Shown: one piece after another, positions 18,107-27,802 of the stretch | Layout: each line of letters opens with the position of its first letter | Numbering within the stretch: position 1 is the first letter of the stretch | Source of the DNA: Vallitalea maricola | GTDB taxonomy: Bacteria > Bacillota > Clostridia > Lachnospirales > Vallitaleaceae | Reading direction: 5' to 3' | DNA: 64,000 nt | NCBI RefSeq assembly: GCF_036985595.1 | Contig: NZ_BTPU01000001.1 | Span: 83,421-147,420 of the forward strand | Made by a program: the position numbers and the translations under genes | The notes under the pieces: generated by a model | Seen by the model: only the letters and a program-made list of their open reading frames with translations | Told to the model about the DNA's origin: nothing | Databases searched by the model: none

Positions 18107-20329
18107 ATGTTGAAAAAAAGAAAAAATTTACTTTTATTTACACTAGTATTTTTAATGACACTATCAACACCAGTATCTGCTACTAATTATAAGTCAATAG
18201 ACGAAATGGCATCGTCGCTTAATATTTTAAATATATTAAGAGGAAATGGTGATGATTATAATCTTGAAGGACAATTGAAGAGATCAGAGGCAGCAGCTTT
18301 TATTGTCAGACTACTTGGTGTTGAAAAAGAGGTAATAGCTGATAAGGCTAAATATGTTAAAACAGAATTTCTAGATGTTCCACAAGATGAATGGTACTCC
18401 CATTACATAGGTTATGTATCATCTAAAGGTATTGTTAATGGGTTTGGTAACGGTAATTATAAACCTGATGAATATGTATCAGAAAAAGCATTTACTAAAA
18501 TGGTTCTAGGAGCTATGGGTTATTATCAAGATAAAGACTTTCAATGGACTAATATTTATAAGTTTGCTTATTCAAAAGGACTTTATAAAGATGATATATA
18601 CAAAACTAAGCTATCTGATGATTTATATTACACAAGAAAAGGTGTTGTAAAAATATTATATAACTCATTAGATAAACAAGTTGAGGATATTAATAAATCT
18701 ATTATTCAAAGACTTATAGATAATGGATTTACAACCAAAGCGAAAGCTGAGCAAACTGGTTTGTATAAAGAAGACAGTATTAAAACTGAAATTAAATCTA
18801 TAAAATCAGTAACTAATGATAAAATAAAAATAGTTTTAACAGAAGAAATAATAAAATTTGATAAATCTAATGTAGTTATTATAGAAGAAGAAAACTCTAA
18901 TAAACTAAATGTAAAAGATATTTTATTTAATAAAAATATAATAACAATAATTACTGATAAACAGATAGCTAACAAAAATTATGAGATTAGTTTATTAAAC
19001 ATTACTGATAAGGAAGGAATTAATACCTCAGAAATAAAAAGTAATTTTGTTGGATTTCAACAACAAGAAATAATTTCTAATTTTTTTAAAATTTCTAAAG
19101 TAGAGGCTGTAAGTAAAAACATTATTAATGTATATTTTACACATCCAATTAATCAAAGTGCAGGAATTCCAATGTATTTTGATATTAAAAGAGGTGGAGA
19201 GATGTATGTAGATGGTAGTTTTTCTAATCTTTCTGCAAAAGTTCTTGGAAGTGTTGATAATTGTGTAAGTCTTTTCTTAAAAGAGGATGATTTAGCTGAA
19301 GGTACTGACTATTCTGTTGTTATTAGTGGTGATTTGGCTAGTAATTATGGAGTAAAATTAAATGATGGTAGTGGAGAAGAGTTTGGATTTATTGGTAATC
19401 ATGATGATAATCAAACTTTGCAGATAACTAATGTTGAACCTATTGAAAAAGATTATATAATGGTTACGTTCAATAAAGATATTGATGTATCAACTGCAAC
19501 TATACCATCTAATTATGAGTTAGAAGATACTGATGCTAATATAATAATGAACAGTTCATTGGGTGCTTCTATGGCAGGCGAGGGTGCAGATAAGTATAGA
19601 AAAGTAAAAGTTAGATTTATAAATATGAAGAAAGATCATAATTATTTACTTAAAATAAAGAACATAAAGGATGCATATAAACAAAGTTATATATCAGAAG
19701 AGATTGCTCCTTTTTATGGATATCCTGATAATGCGGCTAGTCTTAAGATAGATTATGCATATTCTGAAGATAAGAATACTGTAAAAGTATATTTCAATAG
19801 AAATGTACCTAGTAATATTGTTAATGCTACATTTGTGATGAATGGTGTTTCCTTTGTAAGTAAACAATTTTTAGATATTGAACCTAGAGTTTTAACTCTA
19901 TATATAAATTCAAGTACACCACTTCAAAATGGTACTAATTATAAATTAAGTATAATTGGAGCAAAAAATGAATTTGGAGTACCATATACTGGTTCTATAG
20001 AATATACGCTTCAGGGTACCTCTACAGAATCTGGAGATATTGGTATTACAGAATGTAAATTTATTGCAAATGATACTGTATTCATAAAATTTAACAAAGA
20101 AATTAATCAATCAGCCAATAATGCTTCAAAATTTAAATTAGAATATACTGAATCTGATACCACAAAAACTATAACAGCTTCAAATATCAACTTTATTGAT
20201 AGCAAAACAGTATCAGTTAAATTTAGTAATATTGATATGAATACAAAATATAATGTGAAAATAAGTAATTTAGTAAATTTCTCAAATCAATTTACTACCA
20301 GAGAAGTATCATCTTCAATAGAACAGTAG
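18107..20329 (+). CDS. SLH-domain surface protein with Ig-like domains
   Basis: 740 residues. ATG 18107 with GAGAGGTGG at 18091-18099. Signal peptide about 1-26 (ends PVSAT). Three SLH-type repeats span about residues 27-205: 'GQLKRSEAAAFIVRLLG', 'FLDVPQDEWYSHYIGYVSSKGIVNGFGNGNYKPDEYVSEKAFTKM' segment, then 'TRKGVVKILYNSL'. The remaining 500 residues are four or five SbsA-like domains ('SNFFKISKVEAVSKNIINVYFTHPIN', 'NYGVKLNDG'). It is a close paralogue of the next gene (20435), sharing order and phrases such as 'DFFRISKVEAISNNIIYVYFTHPIN'. It is probably bound to the wall polysaccharide. The specific role is unknown. Confidence 0.85.
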   Translation: MLKKRKNLLLFTLVFLMTLSTPVSATNYKSIDEMASSLNILNILRGNGDDYNLEGQLKRSEAAAFIVRLLGVEKEVIADKAKYVKTEFLDVPQDEWYSHYIGYVSSKGIVNGFGNGNYKPDEYVSEKAFTKMVLGAMGYYQDKDFQWTNIYKFAYSKGLYKDDIYKTKLSDDLYYTRKGVVKILYNSLDKQVEDINKSIIQRLIDNGFTTKAKAEQTGLYKEDSIKTEIKSIKSVTNDKIKIVLTEEIIKFDKSNVVIIEEENSNKLNVKDILFNKNIITIITDKQIANKNYEISLLNITDKEGINTSEIKSNFVGFQQQEIISNFFKISKVEAVSKNIINVYFTHPINQSAGIPMYFDIKRGGEMYVDGSFSNLSAKVLGSVDNCVSLFLKEDDLAEGTDYSVVISGDLASNYGVKLNDGSGEEFGFIGNHDDNQTLQITNVEPIEKDYIMVTFNKDIDVSTATIPSNYELEDTDANIIMNSSLGASMAGEGADKYRKVKVRFINMKKDHNYLLKIKNIKDAYKQSYISEEIAPFYGYPDNAASLKIDYAYSEDKNTVKVYFNRNVPSNIVNATFVMNGVSFVSKQFLDIEPRVLTLYINSSTPLQNGTNYKLSIIGAKNEFGVPYTGSIEYTLQGTSTESGDIGITECKFIANDTVFIKFNKEINQSANNASKFKLEYTESDTTKTITASNINFIDSKTVSVKFSNIDMNTKYNVKISNLVNFSNQFTTREVSSSIEQ

Positions 20330-20346
20330 TAAATAATAAATAAAAT

Positions 20347-20382
20347 CATAGGTTGAACCTATGTTTCTACCTATGGTTTTTA
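20347..20382 (+). terminator. Rho-independent terminator
   Basis: CATAGGT (20347-20353) pairs with ACCTATG (20369-20375) and a T-run follows. An inner ATAGGTTGAACCTAT palindrome allows an alternative fold. Confidence 0.65.
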
Positions 20383-20434
20383 TATTTCAACGACAAAATA
20401 ATCATAAATAACTAATGAAGAAAGGACGGTTTTT

Positions 20435-22705
20435 ATGACAAAAAAAATTAGTGCATTATTATTAGTTTTATGTATGATTTTATCTACTAGTCATAATATA
20501 TATGCTATCAATAATAACGTAAATAAGATTAACGTTTTGACCAAATTGGAGATTCTTAAGGGTAATGGAAATAGTTTGAATCTTGAGGGACAATTATCCA
20601 GAAGTGAAGCAGCTGCTTTTATAGTTCGACTTTTAGGTGAAGAACAAGAAGTTACAAATAATAAAGAAAAATATAACAATACTGGTTTTATAGATGTACC
20701 TCAAAACCAATGGTTTGCTCCTTATATAGGTTATTGCGTTCAAAAAGATATTATAAATGGATATAAAGATGGTACATTTAAACCTAAGGATAAATTAGGT
20801 GAAAAAGCATTTTTTAAACTTATTTTGACGTCTTTAGGATATAAATATAATGAAGACTTTACATGGAACAATGTTTTTTCTAAAGCATATGGTATAGGAT
20901 TAGTATCTGACCTTAGTTATTCAAATGGACACAAAGAAGATACCAATTTTACTAGAGGAGAAGTAGCTGATATTATTTATCGTACTCTTCAAATGAAAAA
21001 CAATAAGACTAAAGTCAGAATGGCTCAAGCATTTGTTGATAATGCTATGATATCTAAATCAGATGCAATAGAGTATGAATTAATAGAAGATGAATTAGAA
21101 ACAAAAATTTCAAGTGTTATTGCAAAAAATTCAACTACTATAGAAGTCACTTTTAACGAACATATACAACCTATTACACTTGAGAATATATTAATATATG
21201 AGGCTAGTGGTACTACAGAAATTCTACCAATACAAGACATAAGTAAAAAAGAGTCAACAGATACGTATATTATCAAAACTTCAGAAGACCAGAAAATGGA
21301 CGAAGAATACATTATGTTAGTGGATAAGGTTATAGATACTAATGGAAATCCAGCAAATACTTTAAATACTAATTTTATGGGATTTCGTGCTGATGAATTA
21401 GTATCCGATTTCTTCAGAATAAGTAAAGTAGAAGCTATAAGTAATAATATTATTTATGTTTATTTTACACATCCAATAAATGATAATGCTTTACAATCAG
21501 CTTTTTACACTATTGAAAAAGATGGAGCAGAAATTATTAAAGGTGATAATACTAATATTTTAATAAACAAATTATCTACTTGTAATAATGGCGTTTCAAT
21601 ATTTTTTAAAAGTTATGTATTTACAGAAGAAGAATATTTCAATTTAGATGTTAATGGACAATTGTCTAGTACTTATGGAGTTGGATTGAATAAAGGTGAT
21701 GGGGACTCAGTAAAATTTAAAGCATCAGTATTACAAAATGATATTTTTAGTGTTGAAAGCTGTTTACCAGTAAATAATCGTACTATACAACTTAATTTTA
21801 ATAAAGAGATTAACCCTAAAATAGCAAAACAAGTATTCAGTTATTATATAACAGACTATAATAATACTCCAATTAAAATTGATAAAGCTGAAGTACTGCA
21901 AGAAGGTGTTGATGCGGGGAAAGCTGTACGATTAACTATTAATTCAGTTATTTTGGTTAACAAAGAATACAAAGTACTAATTAATCATATGACAGATGTA
22001 ACAAACCAATTTTCAATCTATGATAAAGAATATTTATTTACTGGAAATTATTATACTGTTAAAGATATTGAAATAGAAGCTGTTTTACCAGTTGATGAAA
22101 ATACAATAATAGCTTATATTAGTAAACCACTTGATGAAGAATATGCTAAGATAGCTAGTAATTACCAAATACAAGGTATTACTACACCATCATTTATGGC
22201 TATACCAACAGCAGTCTATTATGACAATGAAAAAGATTCGCATATGATAAAGATTTATTTATCAAAAGATAAAAAATTGAAACAATCCCAATCTTATAAA
22301 TTAAGAGCTATTACATTAAAGGACACCATGGGTAATGTACAACATGTAATAAAAACAAATCAATTTAATTTCACGTCCAGTAATTCAGTTGATATTTTTA
22401 TCAATGAAGCCAAAATAATTGGAGATAAGACTATCAAAATAGGATTTAATAAAGAAATTGATTTTAATATTAATAATGTGCTAGCGTCAAATTACAAATT
22501 AATATATGTAGAAAATGGCGTAGAATACAGTAAGATACCTATAGGTGCAAATTATATAGATGAAAATACAATTACACTAAACTTTGATGTTTTAAATCTT
22601 GAAAAAGACTATAAAATAACATTTTCTAAATTAATTGATTATGGAAAAAATGAAACAGATAATAAAGATGGTAAATATTCTATGGAAGTTACTTCAGGAA
22701 ATTAA
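20435..22705 (+). CDS. SLH-domain surface protein with Ig-like domains
   Basis: 756 residues. ATG 20435 with GAAAGGACGG upstream. Signal peptide about 1-25 (ends NIYA). SLH-type repeats at about 30-200 ('GQLSRSEAAAFIVRLLGEEQEV', 'FIDVPQNQWFAPYIGYCVQKDIINGYKDGTFKPKDKLGEKAFFKL' block, 'FTRGEVADIIYRTL'). The remainder is SbsA/Big-like beta domains ('NSTTIEVTFNEHIQ', 'RTIQLNFNKEINPK', 'NTIIAYISKPLD', 'DKTIKIGFNKEID'). It is the tandem paralogue of 18107, separated only by a terminator and about 50 nt. Surface location is certain by type; the ligand is unknown. Confidence 0.85.
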   Translation: MTKKISALLLVLCMILSTSHNIYAINNNVNKINVLTKLEILKGNGNSLNLEGQLSRSEAAAFIVRLLGEEQEVTNNKEKYNNTGFIDVPQNQWFAPYIGYCVQKDIINGYKDGTFKPKDKLGEKAFFKLILTSLGYKYNEDFTWNNVFSKAYGIGLVSDLSYSNGHKEDTNFTRGEVADIIYRTLQMKNNKTKVRMAQAFVDNAMISKSDAIEYELIEDELETKISSVIAKNSTTIEVTFNEHIQPITLENILIYEASGTTEILPIQDISKKESTDTYIIKTSEDQKMDEEYIMLVDKVIDTNGNPANTLNTNFMGFRADELVSDFFRISKVEAISNNIIYVYFTHPINDNALQSAFYTIEKDGAEIIKGDNTNILINKLSTCNNGVSIFFKSYVFTEEEYFNLDVNGQLSSTYGVGLNKGDGDSVKFKASVLQNDIFSVESCLPVNNRTIQLNFNKEINPKIAKQVFSYYITDYNNTPIKIDKAEVLQEGVDAGKAVRLTINSVILVNKEYKVLINHMTDVTNQFSIYDKEYLFTGNYYTVKDIEIEAVLPVDENTIIAYISKPLDEEYAKIASNYQIQGITTPSFMAIPTAVYYDNEKDSHMIKIYLSKDKKLKQSQSYKLRAITLKDTMGNVQHVIKTNQFNFTSSNSVDIFINEAKIIGDKTIKIGFNKEIDFNINNVLASNYKLIYVENGVEYSKIPIGANYIDENTITLNFDVLNLEKDYKITFSKLIDYGKNETDNKDGKYSMEVTSGN

Positions 22706-22719
22706 AAGTTATTATATAT

Positions 22720-22748
22720 CCCAATAACGTATGGTTATTGGGTTTTTT
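22720..22748 (+). terminator. Rho-independent terminator
   Basis: CCCAATAAC (22720-22728) pairs with GTTATTGGG (22734-22742) and six T follow. Confidence 0.9.
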
Positions 22749-22822
22749 ATTTCACAAATATATTATTAATATAAAGTTGAAATTTGTTTTAAATATAATA
22801 TTAGAAAAACATATATTATGTA

Positions 22823-22851
22823 TTGACTATATAAACATCTAATGATATTAT
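22823..22851 (+). promoter_or_regulatory. SigA-type promoter feeding the riboswitch
   Basis: TTGACT (22823-22828), a 17-nt spacer and TATTAT (22846-22851). The predicted start (about 22858) is just ahead of the aptamer. Confidence 0.7.
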
Positions 22852-22871
22852 TAAATTGTAAAATTAAATAT

Positions 22872-22946
22872 AAGGGCAAACTTACTGAAAAGTAAGGACG
22901 CAAAGCTAGAGTCTAAGGTAAATACTATGACAGTTCGGCTGCTTTG
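22872..22946 (+). promoter_or_regulatory. Cyclic di-GMP-I (GEMM-I) riboswitch aptamer
   Basis: The GEMM-I core is complete: GGGCAAAC, a short stem capped by a GAAA tetraloop (CTTACTGAAAAGTAAG), GGACGCAAAGCTA, GAGTCTAAGG, then TATGACAGTTCGGCTGC. AGGGCA (22873-22878) can pair with TGCTTT (22940-22945) to close helix P1. The same TGCTTT is part of the 5' arm of the terminator at 22939, so ligand-stabilised P1 should prevent termination (an ON switch). It lies upstream of the sortase-anchored adhesin at 23233, in keeping with c-di-GMP promoting attachment. Confidence 0.92.
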
Positions 22947-22977
22947 AATCATATATATATTCAAAGCAGTTTTTATT
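22939..22977 (+). terminator. Riboswitch expression-platform terminator
   Basis: CTGCTTTGAAT (22939-22949) pairs perfectly with ATTCAAAGCAG (22959-22969), followed by TTTTTATTTT. Its 5' arm overlaps the 3' strand of riboswitch helix P1. Confidence 0.88.
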
Positions 22978-23122
22978 TTGTCAAAAACTAGAATTATATA
23001 ATTTTATAATTATTAGATTCGGAAAATAATAAAGCAATATTGCTTTATTTGTAATATATTTTAATATTAACAACATAATAATAAATATCATCATGTTGAC
23101 AATATTATATTCAAGATAAGAC

Positions 23123-23137
23123 TGATAATGATTTTCA
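23123..23137 (+). promoter_or_regulatory. Fur/PerR-like 7-1-7 box in the adhesin leader
   Basis: TGATAATGATTTTCA matches the Fur-family 7-1-7 consensus TGATAATNATTATCA at 13 of 14 defined positions. It lies 22 nt after a TTGACA hexamer (23096-23101), for which no good -10 is seen at 16-18 nt, and about 95 nt before the start codon. Confidence 0.45.
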
Positions 23138-23185
23138 TAAGGTTAACCACGTTCCAAAAAAAACGAGGCTGAAAACAGAGAGCCT

Positions 23186-23226
23186 ACCTCTATAAGAAAG
23201 AAGGACAGAAAACTATTATAAGAGGT
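23186..23226 (+). promoter_or_regulatory. Hairpin that can sequester the adhesin ribosome site
   Basis: ACCTCTATAA (23186-23195) can pair, with one bulge, to TTATAAGAGGT (23216-23226), which contains the AGAGGTG ribosome site for the TTG start at 23233. Immediately before it AGGCT (23166-23170) and AGCCT (23181-23185) form another hairpin. A translational control element is plausible. Confidence 0.45.
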
Positions 23227-23232
23227 GATTAG

Positions 23233-26200
23233 TTGAAAAAGAAGTTTTTAAAGAAATCGTTAGTGTTTTTGTTTGCTTTCATGTACTTAACGAGTAATTT
23301 AGTATATGCTCAAACAGAACAACAAGATTTAACTGGTAATATTATAATATCAGAAAATGTAACAGAAAATACAGGAGAGCCAGTGGAAAATCCAGGAGAG
23401 CCAGTGGAAAATCCAGAAGAGCCAGCTGAAAATTCAGGGGAGCCAGTGGAAAATCCAGAAGAACCAGCTGAAAATCCAGAAGAGCCAGTGGAGAATCCAG
23501 AAGAACCAGTGGAAAACCCAGGAGAGCCAGTGGAAAACCCAGGAGAACCAGTGGAGAATCCAGAAGAACCAGTGGAAAATCCAGGAGAGCCAGTGGAAAA
23601 TCCAGGAGAGCCAGTGGAAAACCCAGGAGAGCCAGTGGAAAATCCAGAAGAACCAGTGGAAAATCCAGGAGAGCCAGTGGAAAATCCAGGAGAGCCAGTG
23701 GAAAATCCAGAAGAACCAGCTGAAAATCCAGGAGAACCAGTGGAAAATCCAGAAGAACCAGTGGAGAATCCAGAAGAACCAGTGGAAAACCCAGAAGAAC
23801 CAGCTGAAAACCCAGCAGACCCAGGAGAAAATCCAAGTGAGTCAGGGGATAAACTAGATCAATCAGAGGATTTAGATGAACTAGAAAGTGCTAGCAGAGA
23901 TATGGATATGTTATCCGCTATAATGCTAAATGAAAATGAGTATATTATTAGTTGGATAATTAATAAATCTGCTACATTAGCAGTAAATCAAGTAAGTGGT
24001 GCTGATATCAGAGTTGAAAAAGAACAAAATTATAGATATAAGTTAACAGCTACAGCTAATGACGAAAGTCATAGAATTGTAGGTTGGAAAATAACAGACA
24101 CTAGTAATGGTTCTGAATCAATTTTTAGTAAAAGTGATATACGTATAGGAAGAAGACCAACATTATTTAATACAGATGTTGATTATAAAGTTAAGAAGAA
24201 TAGAAGATATGAAGCTACTCCAATAGTTGAAACCATATATTCACTTACTGTAAATTATGATAATTCACTAGGAGAAGTATATATTGATGGTACCAAAGTA
24301 GATAATGGATATAGTGCAATATATGAAGAGGGTACTTCTGTTAATCTAAAGGCATATTCTTATCAAGGATATGAGCCACAAAATCAATTTAAGAATATGG
24401 ATATTACTATTAACCAAAAAGAGATTATAGACGTAGTGTTTGATTCTAAGGAACAGGTATATGATAAAGACTACTATCCAGCAGATGGAAGTTTTGCAGG
24501 AATAGTAGGTCATGGACATGATCCAAAGGATAATCCATTGGAAGCCGCATTAAATATATCACCAGATAAAGATGTGTATGAAGTAGGTGACAACGTTAAT
24601 CTAGAATTCAGTTACAATGTGGTTAGTGGTGATAATGGCGGTAATAGTTTAAATGAGGTTAAGGTATATAGGCATAATACTAGCACTCCATTATTTGCCG
24701 AGAATAATTTCCCTAACACTGTTCAAGATATAATAACTATACCAAGTACTAAAACTGAATTAGATAATAATTATGTATTTGATGTTAGTAGTAAAACTTA
24801 TTCAAAAAATCTAGAGTTTGATTTAGTAGATCAATATAATGATGATCCTCAAACAATACTAGATTCAGCTACACAAAATATCAAAGTAAGTGTTTCTAAT
24901 GTATGGTTAGATGCTCCTGTACTTAATACAATAGATGTAACCATGAAGTCAGGAAAAGTATATTGGGAGAAATTAGCTAATGCAAATGATTATGATATAA
25001 AAGTATATGATGAGAATGGAGTTTTATTAGATCATAGTTTGGTTATTGAATTTGATGATGTAACTAATAGATATTATGTAATTGATAATAGTTTAACTCC
25101 AGGTACTAAATATATCTATAAAGTAACTGCAAGTAATTCATTTATGACTAGTGAAGAAGCTGAAACTGAATTAGTAACTAAAGTAGCTACTATAAAAGTA
25201 TATCTTGATAATACCTTAGTAAATAGTACAGATGGAAATTATGATTTTGCTAAGATTATAACATCAATAGTAGATGGCAAGTTTAATCTATCAGCTTATT
25301 CATATAGAGGATATGAATTTGACAGAATAGAAGGGGCAGCAAAAAATCATTTTGAAACAGGAATAGCAGATAATGTAACTATTGAAATATATTTTAATTC
25401 TAAAGAAGATATTTATGGCCATAAATTCTATTCACTAGATGGTACTGCTTATGGTGAAGAAGGAGAATTGATGGATGATTTAAGAACTGGTACTATCGAA
25501 CTTGATAATCCTAGTACAGATGAAATTGATTATTCACATAGCCATACTATCACAGCAAGACCAGGTGAAAGTATTGATATTAATACTAGAATGACATGTA
25601 TTGATGGAGATAATGAAGAAGCTAAATTATATGATTTATGGGTTTATGTTAATGGAGAAAAGTCGGATGATATAGGGCATATTGATATACCTTCAGATCC
25701 AGGTTTATCTGGTGTTCATACACTAACAATTCCTACATGGGATGAACTTACTGATCTAAATAATTTAACTTACAAATTTGATTTAATCGATATGCATAAA
25801 TATACTTGGGCAGCAGGCTTAACTGATAGTTCAAGTATAGAAGTAGATATTGATATACCAGAATATCATAAGATTACTGTTGTTAAAAATAATGCTGTTG
25901 TTGGTATATCTGGACAGAAAAAAGTTCCACAGATTATCGAAGACAATTATGGTTCGGATTTATATTTAGCAGATAATGTACCAATCACATTTACTGCCAA
26001 TCCAATCAGTAGTGATTATGATAATCTAGTATGGACAGTTAATGGATTAAATGAAGATAATTATAGTATTAATGGAAACGTATTAACGATTAATAACTTT
26101 AATGCTGATGTTACAGTATCAGCATCATATAGCTTGAAACAATTTACTACAACAGTTAATCACACAGAAGGCGGTAATGCAGGTGTTGTTTCAGGTGACA

Positions 26201-27714
26201 ACTTATTAACTCAATTGACTAGTGATATCCATACTAATATTACAATAAAAGCTGTACCAGAAAAAGATGGAACAGATGATATGTACTTAGTTAAATGGTA
26301 TAGAGTAGTTGGTGAAAATAAAGAATTTGTTTCAAACAATAAAGAAATAACAGTTTCAGTTACTAGCAATGAAACATACCTAGCTGAATTTAATATCAAA
26401 CAATTTAATATTGAACCTAATTCCAAGATTAATAGCCTTCTTGGAGAGCTTCAAGTTGCGGTAATTCCACAAGAATTATTAACAGATGAGATTAATAACA
26501 CAATATCTTATATGAAGAAAAATAAAAACAATAAGATTACTGAGGAGTTAGCTAATAAATGGCAGGAGTATGTTAATAACTTGGAAAGTAATTCACAAAT
26601 TACTTTTGAAAAATGTTTAGCAGGAAATGATGTAAAATATGATTATGGTACTATACTAGCGGTAAAAGGTGTACCTCATAATTCATTTGATGAGTTTAAG
26701 AAATGGAATGTATTAACTAATTATCCTAACCCTAGGTTAGTTTATATGAATCAAAATAGGAGACCTTTACCTTTATTTGAAGATATAGTATCTTATATAT
26801 TAACTGTAGATGTAGAGAATAATGGTCATCTTAATGAATCAGAATTATCTAATGATACATCTGTTAGCGGTAGATATAATGGTGAATTTATAGAAGACTA
26901 TGTGACAACATTTAAAATTGTTCCTGATAGAGGTTATTATCCTTTAGCTTACTTAGTTAACACTGAAGATAATTCAAAGACTGAGTACCCTATTACTGTA
27001 AATAACGGAGAATACTTGGTTGAAGTTAATATGAATAGTAATAAAAATATTGCTGTAGAATTTGAAAGAAAAGAATATATTATAGAAGCTAAAATAATGC
27101 CAGGAAAAGAGCATTCAGGTAGAATTCATCAAAACAGTGAGACTTTTAAATATTTATATGGAGATAGTGTAACAATAACAGCTGAAAGATTTGGTAATTA
27201 TGTTTTTGATGGTTGGTATACATTTAGTGAAGCTACTGGATATTCAAAAGTAAGTGGAGATTTTGCTAATCTATATGATCTGGAATTTGCAGCTGAGGAG
27301 AATTTAAAGCTATTTGCTAATTTCTATTTAGTTGTTTATCCTGGTCCAGAGGAGCCAGAAGAACCAGAAAATCCAGATCCAGTTAATCCACAACCTACAG
27401 AGCCAGAAGAACCTACACCAGAGCCACAACCTATAGAGCCAGAAGAGCCAGCAACAGATGAACCATTAATAGAAATACCTGAAGAACCAGTTCCAGAGGG
27501 CAATTTAGCAGATACCGATACAGATAATGATACAGATAATGATACAGAAGAATCTGTAGAGGGTGAAGAAATAATCGATATCCTTGATGGAGAGGTTCCT
27601 CTAGGAACAGCTGATAAACTTCCAAAAACAGGTGGAGTACCAGCTCAGTTATTCTATTTATTTGGTAGTGCATTCATAGGAGCAGGTATCAAGGTTAAGA
27701 GAAAGAAAAAATAA
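23233..27714 (+). CDS. Sortase-anchored (LPKTG) repeat adhesin
   Basis: 1493 residues. TTG start at 23233, 5 nt after AGAGGTG; there is no competing ATG. Signal peptide about 1-26 (ends LVYA). Residues about 47-200 are 21-22 near-perfect Pro/Glu-rich heptads (EPVENPG/E). These are followed by a large extracellular part with Bacterial-repeat/InlB-B-like units ('YSLTVNYDNSLGEVYIDGTKVDNGY', 'TATIKVYLDNTLVNST', 'TVNHTEGGNAGVVSGDN') and a fibronectin-like stretch ('LNTIDVTMKSGKVYWEKLANANDYDIKVYD'). The C-terminus has a second Pro/Glu stalk, then LPKTG at about 1465, a hydrophobic segment and KVKRKKK: a complete cell-wall sorting signal for sortase A/B-type attachment. Upstream control comprises a c-di-GMP-I riboswitch, a Fur-like box and a ribosome-site hairpin. 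Probable surface adhesin; the ligand is unknown. Confidence 0.9.
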   Translation: MKKKFLKKSLVFLFAFMYLTSNLVYAQTEQQDLTGNIIISENVTENTGEPVENPGEPVENPEEPAENSGEPVENPEEPAENPEEPVENPEEPVENPGEPVENPGEPVENPEEPVENPGEPVENPGEPVENPGEPVENPEEPVENPGEPVENPGEPVENPEEPAENPGEPVENPEEPVENPEEPVENPEEPAENPADPGENPSESGDKLDQSEDLDELESASRDMDMLSAIMLNENEYIISWIINKSATLAVNQVSGADIRVEKEQNYRYKLTATANDESHRIVGWKITDTSNGSESIFSKSDIRIGRRPTLFNTDVDYKVKKNRRYEATPIVETIYSLTVNYDNSLGEVYIDGTKVDNGYSAIYEEGTSVNLKAYSYQGYEPQNQFKNMDITINQKEIIDVVFDSKEQVYDKDYYPADGSFAGIVGHGHDPKDNPLEAALNISPDKDVYEVGDNVNLEFSYNVVSGDNGGNSLNEVKVYRHNTSTPLFAENNFPNTVQDIITIPSTKTELDNNYVFDVSSKTYSKNLEFDLVDQYNDDPQTILDSATQNIKVSVSNVWLDAPVLNTIDVTMKSGKVYWEKLANANDYDIKVYDENGVLLDHSLVIEFDDVTNRYYVIDNSLTPGTKYIYKVTASNSFMTSEEAETELVTKVATIKVYLDNTLVNSTDGNYDFAKIITSIVDGKFNLSAYSYRGYEFDRIEGAAKNHFETGIADNVTIEIYFNSKEDIYGHKFYSLDGTAYGEEGELMDDLRTGTIELDNPSTDEIDYSHSHTITARPGESIDINTRMTCIDGDNEEAKLYDLWVYVNGEKSDDIGHIDIPSDPGLSGVHTLTIPTWDELTDLNNLTYKFDLIDMHKYTWAAGLTDSSSIEVDIDIPEYHKITVVKNNAVVGISGQKKVPQIIEDNYGSDLYLADNVPITFTANPISSDYDNLVWTVNGLNEDNYSINGNVLTINNFNADVTVSASYSLKQFTTTVNHTEGGNAGVVSGDNLLTQLTSDIHTNITIKAVPEKDGTDDMYLVKWYRVVGENKEFVSNNKEITVSVTSNETYLAEFNIKQFNIEPNSKINSLLGELQVAVIPQELLTDEINNTISYMKKNKNNKITEELANKWQEYVNNLESNSQITFEKCLAGNDVKYDYGTILAVKGVPHNSFDEFKKWNVLTNYPNPRLVYMNQNRRPLPLFEDIVSYILTVDVENNGHLNESELSNDTSVSGRYNGEFIEDYVTTFKIVPDRGYYPLAYLVNTEDNSKTEYPITVNNGEYLVEVNMNSNKNIAVEFERKEYIIEAKIMPGKEHSGRIHQNSETFKYLYGDSVTITAERFGNYVFDGWYTFSEATGYSKVSGDFANLYDLEFAAEENLKLFANFYLVVYPGPEEPEEPENPDPVNPQPTEPEEPTPEPQPIEPEEPATDEPLIEIPEEPVPEGNLADTDTDNDTDNDTEESVEGEEIIDILDGEVPLGTADKLPKTGGVPAQLFYLFGSAFIGAGIKVKRKKK
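23371..23835 (+). repeat. 21-bp tandem repeats encoding a Pro/Glu-rich stalk
   Basis: About 22 copies of a 21-bp unit encoding E-P-[VA]-E-N-P-[GE]. Variation is almost limited to GGA/GAA and GTG/GCT codon swaps, a sign of slippage or recombination-driven turnover. It should act as an extended, negatively charged wall-spanning stalk. Confidence 0.92.
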
Positions 27715-27729
27715 TATTTCAACAATAAT

Positions 27730-27764
27730 AAAAGGACATTTCTCTTTATGAGATTTGTCCTTTT
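27730..27764. terminator. Bidirectional terminator between converging genes
   Basis: AAAAGGACATTTCTC (27730-27744) pairs with GAGATTTGTCCTTTT (27750-27764), 13 of 15 positions, with T-rich sequence on the 3' side. It serves the adhesin and the converging PPC-domain gene. Confidence 0.85.
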
Positions 27765-27802
27765 ATATTACTTATTTTCCAATTTAATTCTATTATAGTA
27801 TA

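Noticed and set aside
23342..23836. Minus-strand open frame rich in Leu, Asp, Phe and Pro opposite the adhesin stalk
   Set aside because: It is a mirror of the 21-bp repeat array, which has no stops in this frame. The repetitive composition follows directly from the sense-strand heptads.
23363..23840. CRISPR-like array
   Set aside because: The repeats are contiguous 21-bp coding units without spacers. No cas genes or true repeat-spacer arrays were seen anywhere in the window.
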